In this document: piece after piece, positions 8,851 through 18,764 of the stretch
How positions within the stretch are numbered: the stretch's first letter is position 1
How the letters are laid out: each line of letters begins with the position of its first letter
NCBI GenBank assembly: GCA_938015435.1
Contig: CALLPN010000018.1
Span: 124,001-188,000 of the forward strand
Direction: 5' to 3'
Source: an uncultured Saprospiraceae bacterium
GTDB taxonomy: Bacteria > Bacteroidota > Bacteroidia > Chitinophagales > Saprospiraceae
Length of the DNA stretch: 64,000 nt
Notes under the pieces: generated by a model
The model's database searches: none
Told to the model about the DNA's origin: nothing
Seen by the model: only the letters and a program-made list of their open reading frames with translations
Translations under genes and position numbers: made by a program

Positions 8851-9645
8851 CTATTCTCTAGTAAAATCACTTTCGGCTTTAGATGCAAGTAGCACAACAT
8901 CTCTTAGATCGCCTACATGTGTTTGACCATAAATAGCATTATCATCAAAAGAAGTAATATGTATTAATTTGTCCTTCATGACGAGGAACAGTTCTTCTGA
9001 AATCGATGACAAATACCAATACTCATCCCTCGAATATTCACTGTTCTCTTCAATACCCTCTGGCATGACTTTACCTAAACGCTTATAATACGGTTCTAAA
9101 AAAACCATACCACTTGTTTCATCATTATAAGTAAATGGACGGCTAGTTAACATCTTTAGAATAATGTTGATTTGAGATTTCATATTATACTCTTCAATTC
9201 GTCGCAGAGATTCGTTCCAATCTCCATCAGATATATTTTTACCGTCCTTTCTATATTTCGTAAATATTTCTTTCGAGTTATTTTTTGAATAATCAAAGAA
9301 CTGGCAACTTAAACTATCCTCGCATACATAAATAGAGTCATTCTTAAAATTTAATTCGCGTGCATAATCTTCAAAATCTACATTGTAATATCTTCTAGCC
9401 TTCACAGAATCTTCCTCAAAGAACAATGCGAATGAATTATCATATTTCCTAAGGTAAAGTCCTTTTGACTTTGCACTTGGCTTCACTGCAAAATCACTTG
9501 GCTTATCATATGGATTTCTATATACAGAATATTTTTCAAAATTATAAGAAACCCATACCCCACTTAAGTCAGAAACTCCATCGGAACAACCAAAATATAT
9601 TACAAAAATAAAAATTAATACCGCGCTTCTAATTAAAAAATTCAT
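8851..9645 (-). CDS. Hypothetical lipoprotein
   Basis: A 264-residue protein I do not recognise. The N-terminus is a hydrophobic signal ending in VIYFGC, giving a lipobox Cys near residue 20; SDLSGVWVSY follows, a start seen in lipocalin-like and other small beta-barrel lipoproteins. The rest is charged, with many Tyr and Asp residues, and has no clear catalytic motif. It lies 29 bases downstream of the 1375-residue T9SS protein on the same strand and may be co-transcribed with it, so an accessory role for that surface protein is possible but unproven. Confidence 0.65.
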   Translation of the reverse strand: MNFLIRSAVLIFIFVIYFGCSDGVSDLSGVWVSYNFEKYSVYRNPYDKPSDFAVKPSAKSKGLYLRKYDNSFALFFEEDSVKARRYYNVDFEDYARELNFKNDSIYVCEDSLSCQFFDYSKNNSKEIFTKYRKDGKNISDGDWNESLRRIEEYNMKSQINIILKMLTSRPFTYNDETSGMVFLEPYYKRLGKVMPEGIEENSEYSRDEYWYLSSISEELFLVMKDKLIHITSFDDNAIYGQTHVGDLRDVVLLASKAESDFTRE

Positions 9646-9674
9646 AGGCCTTTAATATCTTAACAAATAATCTA

Positions 9675-12600
9675 TTACTCCACATCCCCCAACACCATTA
9701 CCGCATGTCGATAAGTAACTCTAGCATCTTCCTTACTATCTACTTGAATATAGTAAATGCCAGAATTTACATTACTAATTTCGCAGCTTGCACTACCCTT
9801 CTGAGTATTGATCAATTGGATTTTATTATCGAGTACTTGACCCTGAAGGTTTACTAGTTTTATGTTGTACTGATTCCAATTACTAATCTCAGCCGTGATC
9901 GTACACTTTCCAGTGGTAGGATTAGGAAACACGTCTATAGATGACGATGCTAATTTAGTGACTGCAGTAAATGTAAGTAGGAAATCTGATGAAATTAATT
10001 CGCAGCCATTGACATCCGTAATCACAGCATGATACACTCCTTCAGCAAGGTTTTCTATATCCTCTGTTTGAGCAATTACATCTGTACCGAGATACCAAAC
10101 TACATCATAAGGTGCAGTTCCACCTTCAATAGTAATGTCTATACTTCCATTACCAATGTCATCGATCATCATTGATTCTACTTGTATAGATATCGGCTCA
10201 GGGGCTATGATACTCAATGCTGTCTCTGTAGTACATCCGTTGACATCCGTAACCGTGAGTGCATAGTTACCTGCAGATAAGTCCATCACTTTGGCCAGTG
10301 GCTCAGATGTACCATCCCAAGAAAATAGATATGGTTCTGTCCCACCTTCTACGAATGCACAAAGTATTCCGTCCTGGCTATCATAGCAAGATAGATCACT
10401 AGCCATTGAAGAAGCAATATCCAATGCGGCAGGACTACCTACATTTATCTCTCTCAATTGAGCACATCCATTTTGATCCGTAGCCGTTACTTGGTAGTTT
10501 CCTGTTGTAAGATTACTTCTCATCGATTCCGTTGAATTGTCTTCCCATAGAAATTCAATTTCACCAGTTCCTCCAGCACTTTGTAATGTGATTACTCCAT
10601 CAGAATCTCCTTCACAACTTACCGCTACTACATCTTCAATAATGGAAATCTCTTGAGGTTCTGTGATTGTATACTGTTGTATTTTATTGCAGCCATTATC
10701 GGCATATATCGTTACGCTATAATCTCCAGCCGGAAGGTCAGTAATAGTAGACGTTTCGGCACCCGTACTCCATGTTATTGCCTCTATGGAAATATCATTA
10801 CTTCCAACAGAAAGTGTCGCGTCTTCAGATCCAAAGCAAGTGATCTCCGTCTGTTCTACTGATATAGCAAATACACAGTTCAGCTCAGCTACACTAAAAG
10901 TTTTCATACTTGTACAGCCATTAAAATCTGTTACCGTAACACTATAATTTCCTGGACTAAGATCAGATATCGAATTTCCATTTGCTCCGGTCGACCACAC
11001 AATCGTATATGGTAATGTCCCTCCTGATGGAGTAATATCTGCCGTACCATTATCTGCATCGGCTTCAGTTTCGTCAGTAGCAACTATACTTGTAGCGAGA
11101 GGATTAGGAGCCAACATTTCTATGTCTGTATATATGTAGCAATCTCTCGCATCGGTAACCTTTACGGTATATATCCCTTCGTCCAATGCCGTCTGCATAA
11201 TAGCACTTCCTGGACCATGTGACCATTCCAATACATAAGGTCCCAGCCCCCCTTGGATATCAAGAGATATAATACCATCGTCAGCATCGGCACAAGTCAA
11301 ATATTCAGTAAATGGGATGACCTCCAAATCACAATTATCAGATTGGCAATTGACAACCCCTTGGACACTTTTTTCGCAGCCATCTGCATATTGAGCTACA
11401 ACCGTATAGCTGTCACCATCATATAATATATCCTGAGGAGTGTTACCTAACAAAGTATAATCTGTATCGGTAATAATATTGACATTCAATTGAGCGATCT
11501 CATCTTCATCGCAAGTCACGGATACATTAAGACTCAAACTGGATTCTATTGGTAAAGTCTCAGATAGTACAATCGTAGCATTGCCACTACCCTGATTATT
11601 ATCAGTAAAGGCAGATGACAATTGTAAATAATAAATCGTCTGTGGCTGCAATCCTTCAATACGTATGGCGCCATCGCATCTATCTCTTTGTTGCGTACAC
11701 CAAACTTCAGTCAACGACTCACATAGACCTGTATATACAGATATAGTTTGTACGTATTCACTTTCTGTAGTGAGATAAATATTGGCATTATCTAGAGTAC
11801 TAAATTGCAACCAATGATCGCTTCCAACAAATATCTCACAGCTAGGTTGCACACCCGAAAATGTCTGCGCTCCGTTATCTAGTTCTATCGTGGTATCCAT
11901 TCCTACATTCATAGCATCTATACAATGATCTGCAATTGATTCCTGATCTGCTTTTGTAGCTATTTGCAAACATACATCCCCTTCAATCTGTGAGAATACT
12001 CCTCCTACTTGTAAATAGTAATTTGCATTCGCTACCAATCCATTTACTGAAAAATCTCCACCTCTGAGTTGAGTATATATTTCTGTGTTAGCGCTATCAA
12101 ATAGAGTTACGTTTTCGGCAAATGCTGAAGATACTTTTATATCTAGATTTGTATTATCTCCTGTATTGAACGAATACCAAACATCGGATCTCATCAAATC
12201 ATTTTCCGTTGGTAAAACATCTTCTTCTACCGTTGCATTTTTATTTATTGCTTCAGTACATTCTTCTCCAATTAAGATTGGAATTGCATTCATAATTTCA
12301 TCTTCGGAAGTGGCTACTGGCTTGAAAGAAACATATTCTGCTGCTAGACAATTTGCTCCTCGCGATTTCCCATATGTACTTTCCGTACCACTTACTCTTA
12401 CATAATAGGTTTGTCCCACTTCGGCATCGAGATATATCGTCTCTCCATTAAATCCATGCTCATCTTTATTACCGCATATCTGATGAATCAAAGAAGAACA
12501 GCTTCCACTAAATACTGTAATCACATCATTATAATTACTCGTGTTTTCTATTTTAATAATCCCTTGAGAAGGTGCTATCAATTCAAACCATAATCCACCA

Positions 12601-13802
12601 TTGAGTAGAGATCCACATTCTCCATTAGGACCATCAAATACTGCATTGGTATTAGTAGAATATTTACAAGCCTTACCTATTTCAAGAATTTCTGAATTGA
12701 TACAAACATCATTAATTTCTCCTTCGGCTACGATCTTCACATTATCTACACCGACCCACCAGCCATAATTGTTACCATCGTCATATCTAAACACCAATTG
12801 CATACTGTTAGATCTGTAGGTCGACAAGTCCAAATTTATAGATTCATAAACATTAAAATGTTCGCCGCCGACAGGATCCGAAAATTCTTTTACAATCGTA
12901 TAATCTGTACCATCAAAAATCAAAACAGTTACGTTTTCGATATCTGTATAGGGTCTAAATATAAGGTCAAATTCTGCGTGAAAATTAGCAAAGGTAGATC
13001 CATCAAAAACAGGTGAAAATAATTCAGCCGTACTAAATGGTGCATCGGCTCCTAATCCATCATCATCAAAATAAGCGAAGCATGATCCATCCATAGTACT
13101 CGCGTTGGCTTTACTATTATCTACTTCTCCAAACTGCCAATCATCTTGTCCTTCCAATACATTGGTACTCCATCCATCTGGTAAGGCACAATCATTAAAT
13201 TGTTCTTTGATGATAGTAGTACCAGAGCCACTACCGATTACTTCTACATTATCTATTCCTGCCCACCAAGCATACATATTGGCATCATCATATACAAATA
13301 CGATCGAAAAAGAAGTACTCTCAGTTACAAATCTTAGATCAACAGACATAGGAGATATTTCGCTAAATCTACTTCCTGTCTGATCGTCATCATCAAACCT
13401 TCTTAGTTCTCGTCTAGTACCATCTTCTTCTTGGAGATATACTGTAAACGAAGAAGAATCATAAGCTCTAAAATGAACATCGGTCCGAAGATAAATAGTT
13501 TGGTAGTCTGCGCCTTCTATTACTGGTGATTGCAACTCTGCTCTGAAGGCTGGCATATTATTGCCTAATATATCATCATCAAATATGACCATACATGTAC
13601 CGTCTATAGATAATGAGTCACTCTTAGTATTAAGCGGATATGCAAAAGTAACTCCGTCATCCTGCCCATTGGTTATACTTAGATTCCATCCATTAGGTAG
13701 CGCACAATCATTGAAATCTTCTTGGAAGAGGATCTCTTGAGCTGATACTATATTCATCAAAACTGTAAGCGCAAATAATGAGAAGTATCTAGTCATGGCC
13801 AA
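9675..13802 (-). CDS. Giant T9SS-sorted surface protein with anchor-J-like, CUB/PPC-like and SprB-like repeats
   Basis: A 1375-residue secreted protein with an N-terminal signal peptide ending at about SAQ. Two copies of a choice-of-anchor-J-like domain follow, at ~22-190 and ~200-365, each opening with FNDCALPxGW. Three PPC/CUB-like units at ~366-640 share motifs such as DVITVFSGSC and YYVRVSGTES. From ~830 to ~1230 there are about six SprB-like repeats, with signatures DGIISLDIQGGLGPYVLEWS and GIYTVKVTDARDC. The end is a type A sorting domain (FPNPTTGKCTI, then SGIYYIQV). SprB-like repeats occur in gliding adhesins, so adhesion is the likely role. An alternative start two codons in (13796) is equally good. 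It is divergent from the DUF1800-DUF1501 pair at 14099, with a 296-base gap. Confidence 0.88.
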   Translation of the reverse strand: MAMTRYFSLFALTVLMNIVSAQEILFQEDFNDCALPNGWNLSITNGQDDGVTFAYPLNTKSDSLSIDGTCMVIFDDDILGNNMPAFRAELQSPVIEGADYQTIYLRTDVHFRAYDSSSFTVYLQEEDGTRRELRRFDDDDQTGSRFSEISPMSVDLRFVTESTSFSIVFVYDDANMYAWWAGIDNVEVIGSGSGTTIIKEQFNDCALPDGWSTNVLEGQDDWQFGEVDNSKANASTMDGSCFAYFDDDGLGADAPFSTAELFSPVFDGSTFANFHAEFDLIFRPYTDIENVTVLIFDGTDYTIVKEFSDPVGGEHFNVYESINLDLSTYRSNSMQLVFRYDDGNNYGWWVGVDNVKIVAEGEINDVCINSEILEIGKACKYSTNTNAVFDGPNGECGSLLNGGLWFELIAPSQGIIKIENTSNYNDVITVFSGSCSSLIHQICGNKDEHGFNGETIYLDAEVGQTYYVRVSGTESTYGKSRGANCLAAEYVSFKPVATSEDEIMNAIPILIGEECTEAINKNATVEEDVLPTENDLMRSDVWYSFNTGDNTNLDIKVSSAFAENVTLFDSANTEIYTQLRGGDFSVNGLVANANYYLQVGGVFSQIEGDVCLQIATKADQESIADHCIDAMNVGMDTTIELDNGAQTFSGVQPSCEIFVGSDHWLQFSTLDNANIYLTTESEYVQTISVYTGLCESLTEVWCTQQRDRCDGAIRIEGLQPQTIYYLQLSSAFTDNNQGSGNATIVLSETLPIESSLSLNVSVTCDEDEIAQLNVNIITDTDYTLLGNTPQDILYDGDSYTVVAQYADGCEKSVQGVVNCQSDNCDLEVIPFTEYLTCADADDGIISLDIQGGLGPYVLEWSHGPGSAIMQTALDEGIYTVKVTDARDCYIYTDIEMLAPNPLATSIVATDETEADADNGTADITPSGGTLPYTIVWSTGANGNSISDLSPGNYSVTVTDFNGCTSMKTFSVAELNCVFAISVEQTEITCFGSEDATLSVGSNDISIEAITWSTGAETSTITDLPAGDYSVTIYADNGCNKIQQYTITEPQEISIIEDVVAVSCEGDSDGVITLQSAGGTGEIEFLWEDNSTESMRSNLTTGNYQVTATDQNGCAQLREINVGSPAALDIASSMASDLSCYDSQDGILCAFVEGGTEPYLFSWDGTSEPLAKVMDLSAGNYALTVTDVNGCTTETALSIIAPEPISIQVESMMIDDIGNGSIDITIEGGTAPYDVVWYLGTDVIAQTEDIENLAEGVYHAVITDVNGCELISSDFLLTFTAVTKLASSSIDVFPNPTTGKCTITAEISNWNQYNIKLVNLQGQVLDNKIQLINTQKGSASCEISNVNSGIYYIQVDSKEDARVTYRHAVMVLGDVE

Positions 13803-14098
13803 TGATAATTGAGGTAATCTATTAGATAATTGCTTTCAATATAACGAGAAAATGTTAATTACTAAAGAGAACCGATCTTCAGAATGCAAAACATTTTTTC
13901 TATTGAAAAATTCAGATCTAAATATTCAATAAATTTCGCTTACCACTATTCAGTGTTTACCCTAATATGAGTTGGAATAAACACCCAATTATTGATTACC
14001 TAAGTATTTATACTCTTAATGATACTACGATTCAAAGTAGCTTTATCGTATATTTCAAATAATTACTAACTTAGATCGAATCATTCCAACTATTCGCT

Positions 14099-15556
14099 AT
14101 GATCGCAAACAACTGTGTCACTTCCACCCTAGCTCCTTACCTGCCAGCCACTGATGAATGGACTGATGCCAAAGTAGCTCACTTATACAGAAGCTTCGGA
14201 TATGGTGCTAGCTATGAGACGATTCAAGCTGGATTACTCATGACGCCATCGGACTTAGTCAATCAACTGATTAGCGAAGCGGTCAACAGTCCTCAGCCAG
14301 AAGCATATTATTGGTCGGAATACTCTACCGAAGATTACGGTGAAGAAAGTGATGAGGAGAAACAAGATAATTTTAGGCAAATGCAATATGATTGGATTCG
14401 AAGAGGATTCACTCATCCATTTCAACAAAAGATGAGCATCTTTTGGCATGATCATTTTGCTACCGAAAAAGGAGTTTACGGATGCAATAGATACGCTTGG
14501 AAATATTACAGCCTGATCAATCAAATGGCTCTTGGCAACTTCAGAAGTTTCGTAGAACAAATGGGACTTAACGAAGCCATGTTAGTATATCTAGATGGCA
14601 ATGACAATCGTGAAGGTTCGCCCAACGAAAACTACGCGAGAGAACTCATGGAGCTTTTTACCATGGGAGAAAACAATGGATACACACAATTAGATATAGA
14701 AGAAGTAGCTAAAGCGCTTACTGGATATACTTTAGATTGGGAGGAATGTACTGAGACATATTTTGATACTAATAGACATGATCAATCTGTAAAAACGATC
14801 TTTGGTCAATCTGGTAACTTTGGATATGATGATGTCCACGAATTGATATTTACCCTTCGACAAACTGAAGTAGCAAGTTACATATGTATGAAGCTATATC
14901 AGAATTTTGTATATCGAGAAGCGGATGAAAGTATAGTGACAGGAATGGCACAAACACTGATAGATTCTAATTGGGAAATCGTTCCTGTGATCAGACAATT
15001 ACTAAGTAGCGAACATTTCTACGAAGAGACTTTTAGAGGTGCCAAAATTAAATCTCCTGTATCACTTACTACAGAGTTAATTACAACTATCGGACTAGAT
15101 ATAACGACCGACCTCAATCCTGATATATTTGAATACATCAATTATATAAATCAAGAAATGGGTCAATACCTTTTCGACCCACCGAATGTAGCTGGATGGC
15201 CTGGCAATAGATTTTGGTTGAGCGAAAATTCATTGGCTTTTAGATGGTCTTATTGCCATAATGTAGTCAATGCCTATATCGAAGATAGTGGATATGAAAA
15301 AATACGTTCGTTGGCGATAACGATCTCAGAATCGGAAAGCGATCCTCAAATAATTACAGCAGCATTTGCCAAGCAAGTACTAGATGTAGATCTTGATGAC
15401 AATCTAATTGATGTTGGTGTCCTTTATTTGAAAGCGGGAATCCCTGAAAACTATTTTGATGATGGTTCGTGGAATCTTAATTGGCAAGAAGCGCCTCAAC
15501 AATTACTCAACCTTTTTAGATATTTAATTCAGATACCTGAATATCAACTTAGCTAA
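14099..15556 (+). CDS. DUF1800-family protein (cassette 1)
   Basis: A 485-residue DUF1800 protein. Family signatures seen are NENYARELMELFTMGENNGY, VAKALTGYTLDW, KSPVSLTTELI and DPPNVAGWPGNRFWLSENS. It is largely helical by composition, and the molecular function of the family is unknown. No signal peptide is visible at the chosen start; the first residues MIANNCVTSTLAPYLP align with the second copy (MNDCLNTSLEVYVPS), including a Cys at residue 6 versus 4, which supports this start. The DUF1501 gene follows after 12 bases, so the two are an operon. Because DUF1501 carries a Tat-like signal, co-export of DUF1800 as a bound partner is an attractive inference. Confidence 0.88.
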   Translation: MIANNCVTSTLAPYLPATDEWTDAKVAHLYRSFGYGASYETIQAGLLMTPSDLVNQLISEAVNSPQPEAYYWSEYSTEDYGEESDEEKQDNFRQMQYDWIRRGFTHPFQQKMSIFWHDHFATEKGVYGCNRYAWKYYSLINQMALGNFRSFVEQMGLNEAMLVYLDGNDNREGSPNENYARELMELFTMGENNGYTQLDIEEVAKALTGYTLDWEECTETYFDTNRHDQSVKTIFGQSGNFGYDDVHELIFTLRQTEVASYICMKLYQNFVYREADESIVTGMAQTLIDSNWEIVPVIRQLLSSEHFYEETFRGAKIKSPVSLTTELITTIGLDITTDLNPDIFEYINYINQEMGQYLFDPPNVAGWPGNRFWLSENSLAFRWSYCHNVVNAYIEDSGYEKIRSLAITISESESDPQIITAAFAKQVLDVDLDDNLIDVGVLYLKAGIPENYFDDGSWNLNWQEAPQQLLNLFRYLIQIPEYQLS

Positions 15557-15568
15557 TACATTTTCGAA

Positions 15569-17197
15569 ATGTCAAAACAAAATATGCATAGCAAGGTACG
15601 TAGCCGATATGGAAGCCGAATTAAAGATGGCAAAGGTCATCAAGAGATGCACGAAGCTTCTTCGCGTAGAGCATTCTTACGTAACACTGGATTATTTTCT
15701 CTGGGTAGTATGATGGCGATCAATGGTCACTCTATGTCACAGATGGTCATCAATCCGCTTACCATGGGATTACTTAATAATGATACAGATCGCACCCTTA
15801 TACTTATAAGACTCAATGGAGGAAACGATGGTCTCAATACTATCGTAGAAAGAGGTAATGACGAATACTATAACATCAGACCTACATTGGCGATCAATGA
15901 AGCAGATATGTGGAATCTGAGTGATGAAATAGGTATGCCTAATACCACGCAATCTCTGCAACCGCTTTGGGAAGCTGGCAGAATGAAAGTAATACATAAT
16001 GTAGGATATCCTCAACCTAACTATAGCCACTTCAGATCAAGTGATATCTGGGCCAGTGCTTCTGATAGTAATGAAGTACTTGGAACTGGATGGATTGGTA
16101 GAGCTATGGAAGCAGAGTTCGGAAGTTTTTTGGAGACGCCACCTAATGTTCCGCCAGCGATACAAATCGGTATAGAAAACAATCTCATATTTGCTGGAGC
16201 AGATGCCAATATGTCTCTGTCCATTAGTAACCCTACGGAGTTTTATCGTATTGCTCAACAAGGACAACTTTATAATACTACAGAGCTCAATGAATGTCCA
16301 GCAGAAGCAGAACTGAAGTACGCCAGACAAACTGCCAACAACGCATTTAGATATTCTACGACGATACAAGAAGCATTTAGAAAAGGAGTGACTAAAAGTG
16401 AATATCCAGACAACTACTTAGCGGAACAATTATCAATAGTCGCTCGATTAATCAAAGGTCAACTTGGGACTAAAGTATATATGGTTACGCTTGGCGGATT
16501 CGATACTCATGCAGATCAAAATGAAGACCGCCATCCAAGATTGATGACTTATCTCAGTGAAGCGATTGCAGCTTTCATTACTGATATGGATGCGGATAAC
16601 CTTGGTGAAAAAGTATTAGGAATGACTTTTTCTGAATTTGGAAGAACGATATATGAAAATGGATCCTTCGGAACAGATCATGGCACAGGTGGACCCATGA
16701 TACTCTTTGGCGGAGAAGAGTTAGGAAATGGCTTTGTAGGCACACCACCAGACCTAATAAATACAGATCAATACGGTGATCCTACCTATGGTATAGATTT
16801 CCGATCTGTCTATGGCAGTATCCTCGATGGATGGCTCGGCATAGATGATCGTGTGGTAGATCATGTCTTGGGTGATCAAAATAAAATAGATGGCTTAGTC
16901 CCAGCAGGTGATTTCCCTAGTGGACTCAATGCACAAAGCATTCTCTTAGGATACAAACCTGCGTTAGTGGCTGGGCATATCGATATTCAATATTCATTAA
17001 GCAAAGGAGCTAATACTCGATTGAGCCTTATCAAATTGAATGGTACACCATACCGTACATTATTTGACAGCTATGTAGATAGAGGAAGTTATACTTACAC
17101 ACTTAATCCTCAAAAGGTCGTAGTATCACCAGGCAGTTATATGTTGGAATTACGAAGTGGTGGCAAAACTCATAGAAGGCATATGTTGGTGAAGTAA
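15569..17197 (+). CDS. DUF1501-family protein with Tat-like signal and C-terminal beta domain (cassette 1)
   Basis: A 542-residue member of the DUF1501 family, which is distantly related to the alkaline phosphatase/sulfatase fold. A twin-arginine-like motif SSRRAFLRN lies at residues 31-39, before a hydrophobic stretch. Core signatures are ILIRLNGGNDGLNT, VTLGGFDTHADQ and FSEFGRTIYE with GTDHGTGGPMILFGGE; the Asp, His and Glu residues are candidate metal ligands. Residues ~460-542 form an added beta-rich domain ending VSPGSYMLELRSGGKTHRR-HMLVK in style, which resembles FlgD-like or T9SS type A sorting domains. Typical DUF1501 proteins are shorter, so the extension is notable. Partner of DUF1800 directly upstream. 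Confidence 0.88.
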   Translation: MSKQNMHSKVRSRYGSRIKDGKGHQEMHEASSRRAFLRNTGLFSLGSMMAINGHSMSQMVINPLTMGLLNNDTDRTLILIRLNGGNDGLNTIVERGNDEYYNIRPTLAINEADMWNLSDEIGMPNTTQSLQPLWEAGRMKVIHNVGYPQPNYSHFRSSDIWASASDSNEVLGTGWIGRAMEAEFGSFLETPPNVPPAIQIGIENNLIFAGADANMSLSISNPTEFYRIAQQGQLYNTTELNECPAEAELKYARQTANNAFRYSTTIQEAFRKGVTKSEYPDNYLAEQLSIVARLIKGQLGTKVYMVTLGGFDTHADQNEDRHPRLMTYLSEAIAAFITDMDADNLGEKVLGMTFSEFGRTIYENGSFGTDHGTGGPMILFGGEELGNGFVGTPPDLINTDQYGDPTYGIDFRSVYGSILDGWLGIDDRVVDHVLGDQNKIDGLVPAGDFPSGLNAQSILLGYKPALVAGHIDIQYSLSKGANTRLSLIKLNGTPYRTLFDSYVDRGSYTYTLNPQKVVVSPGSYMLELRSGGKTHRRHMLVK

Positions 17198-17382
17198 GAG
17201 AAAATGAATTATTCTTTTACATAGAAATAGTAGAATTTTAGAGAGTTTAAGCAGGGTTTTAAATAACTATCATGACGTAATTGAAAGGACATCTAATGTT
17301 CCACAAAATCCAATATTCAATTTCGATGCAACTATCCATATTCTCTGAAGTATTTAGACTGTCATACCAAAACGAGAAACCT

Positions 17383-18669
17383 ATGAATCTTACAACAGTC
17401 AAGTACATTATTTTCACCTTCATACTAAGCACATCTTTCAATGCGAATGCGTGTACGATCTTTTGTTCAGCACATAATGGAAAAGTATTAGCCGCTGGCA
17501 ATGAAGATTGGTCAGACCCATTTACTAAAATGTGGATTACTGAAAGGACAACAGATAGTAATGGCATTATTAACATCGGCCACTCTGATTACCAAGTACA
17601 ACTTGCTGTAAACGAACATGGTCTATTCTTTGATTTTGCAGCTATACCACATACAAAAGATTTAAATCAAAAAGACAAAACAAAACATAAGGGTAACATT
17701 TTTATTGAAATATTGTCAAAATGTAGTAATTTGGAAGAAGCTTTGGTATTTCTCAATAAATATGAATATCCAAGTTCTTATAATCAAGTATTGATGGCCG
17801 ATGCTTTTGGCAATTCACTAATAGTGAATAGAGACACTATTATTATTTCAAAAAAGGATTACCAGATAGCTACTAATTTTAATAAGTGTGATATCACAAA
17901 TGGCGATTATGATTGTAGAAGATATGAGCTCATTGAAAAAGAACTATCTTCTACTAATGAAATATCAGTACCACTATTCCGTAAGCTTCTCAGCACTACA
18001 CACCAAGAAGGCAAATACCCTACTCAATATTCCTATGTAATTGACCTAGCTAATGGTGTATTGAATATGTACTCTTTTCACAATTATGAAAATGTATTGA
18101 CTATCGATATCAAAAAAGAGATTACTAAGGGTTACCGTATGAATGACCTTAAAGAGATGTTTCCTATAAGTTATGAAGAAGAATATTTTAGAGAAAATCA
18201 CAGAGACTCATTGGTTCATACGATCGTTGAAGTAATACAGAAAAATGGAGTTGATGCAGGATTGAGTATATATAAAAAAGCGGTAAAGAAGAATAAAGAC
18301 ATTGCTTCTTACCCATTTGCCCTCTTAAGCATTGGTGGTGATTTAGTCCACCAAACATGGTTTGAGGACAACAAAGGAAAGGTATTTGACTATTGGTTTC
18401 ATCCTCAAAATATACTAGAATGGAAAACGGTAAACACGAACCAATTGAAAGAAATACTAAAAGTATACGATTACTTAGAAGCAACAATTCCCATAGAGAA
18501 CCCTAAGCAATTTATTGGCACATATGAATTAAAAGGGCTTCTCTATTATCTAATAGATGAAAAAGAATTATCGAAGGAATATTTTGAAAAAACAATCGTC
18601 GTAGCACCTACTGAAACCAGCAACTACCAAAGGGCCAAACTATTTCTTGATGAATACTTTTACCAATAG
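17383..18669 (+). CDS. Secreted Ntn-type linear amide C-N hydrolase (choloylglycine/C45-like family)
   Basis: I place the start at 17383, which yields MNLTTVKYIIFTFILSTSFN as a signal peptide; the longer frame from 17281 adds 34 residues without a signal. The mature protein would begin at Cys24 (NANA|CTIFC), and N-terminal Cys is the catalytic nucleophile in this superfamily. Further matches are KVLAAGNEDWSDPF and LAVNEHGLFFDFAAIP, plus the Asn-containing VLMADAFGNSLIVNRD region. Predicted 428 residues, periplasmic or secreted, cleaving linear amides such as acyl-amino compounds; the exact substrate is open. The C-terminal ~70 residues look like a TPR-type helical pair. It sits between the two DUF1800/DUF1501 cassettes, 185 bases after the first. 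Confidence 0.78.
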   Translation: MNLTTVKYIIFTFILSTSFNANACTIFCSAHNGKVLAAGNEDWSDPFTKMWITERTTDSNGIINIGHSDYQVQLAVNEHGLFFDFAAIPHTKDLNQKDKTKHKGNIFIEILSKCSNLEEALVFLNKYEYPSSYNQVLMADAFGNSLIVNRDTIIISKKDYQIATNFNKCDITNGDYDCRRYELIEKELSSTNEISVPLFRKLLSTTHQEGKYPTQYSYVIDLANGVLNMYSFHNYENVLTIDIKKEITKGYRMNDLKEMFPISYEEEYFRENHRDSLVHTIVEVIQKNGVDAGLSIYKKAVKKNKDIASYPFALLSIGGDLVHQTWFEDNKGKVFDYWFHPQNILEWKTVNTNQLKEILKVYDYLEATIPIENPKQFIGTYELKGLLYYLIDEKELSKEYFEKTIVVAPTETSNYQRAKLFLDEYFYQ

Positions 18670-18730
18670 AGAAGATATCTTGGATTAATAATTTCAACTG
18701 AATACGATCTACTCTACTCCTACTGTGTAA

Positions 18731-18764
18731 GATAAGTTAAGATAATCGAAGTATTTAACTTATC
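18731..18764. terminator. Inverted repeat between convergent genes, possible terminator
   Basis: Perfect 10-bp arms GATAAGTTAA / TTAACTTATC around a 14-nt loop, overlapping the stop codon of the leftward T9SS gene and lying 60 bases after the hydrolase stop. There is no T run, so a terminator role is only tentative. Confidence 0.4.
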
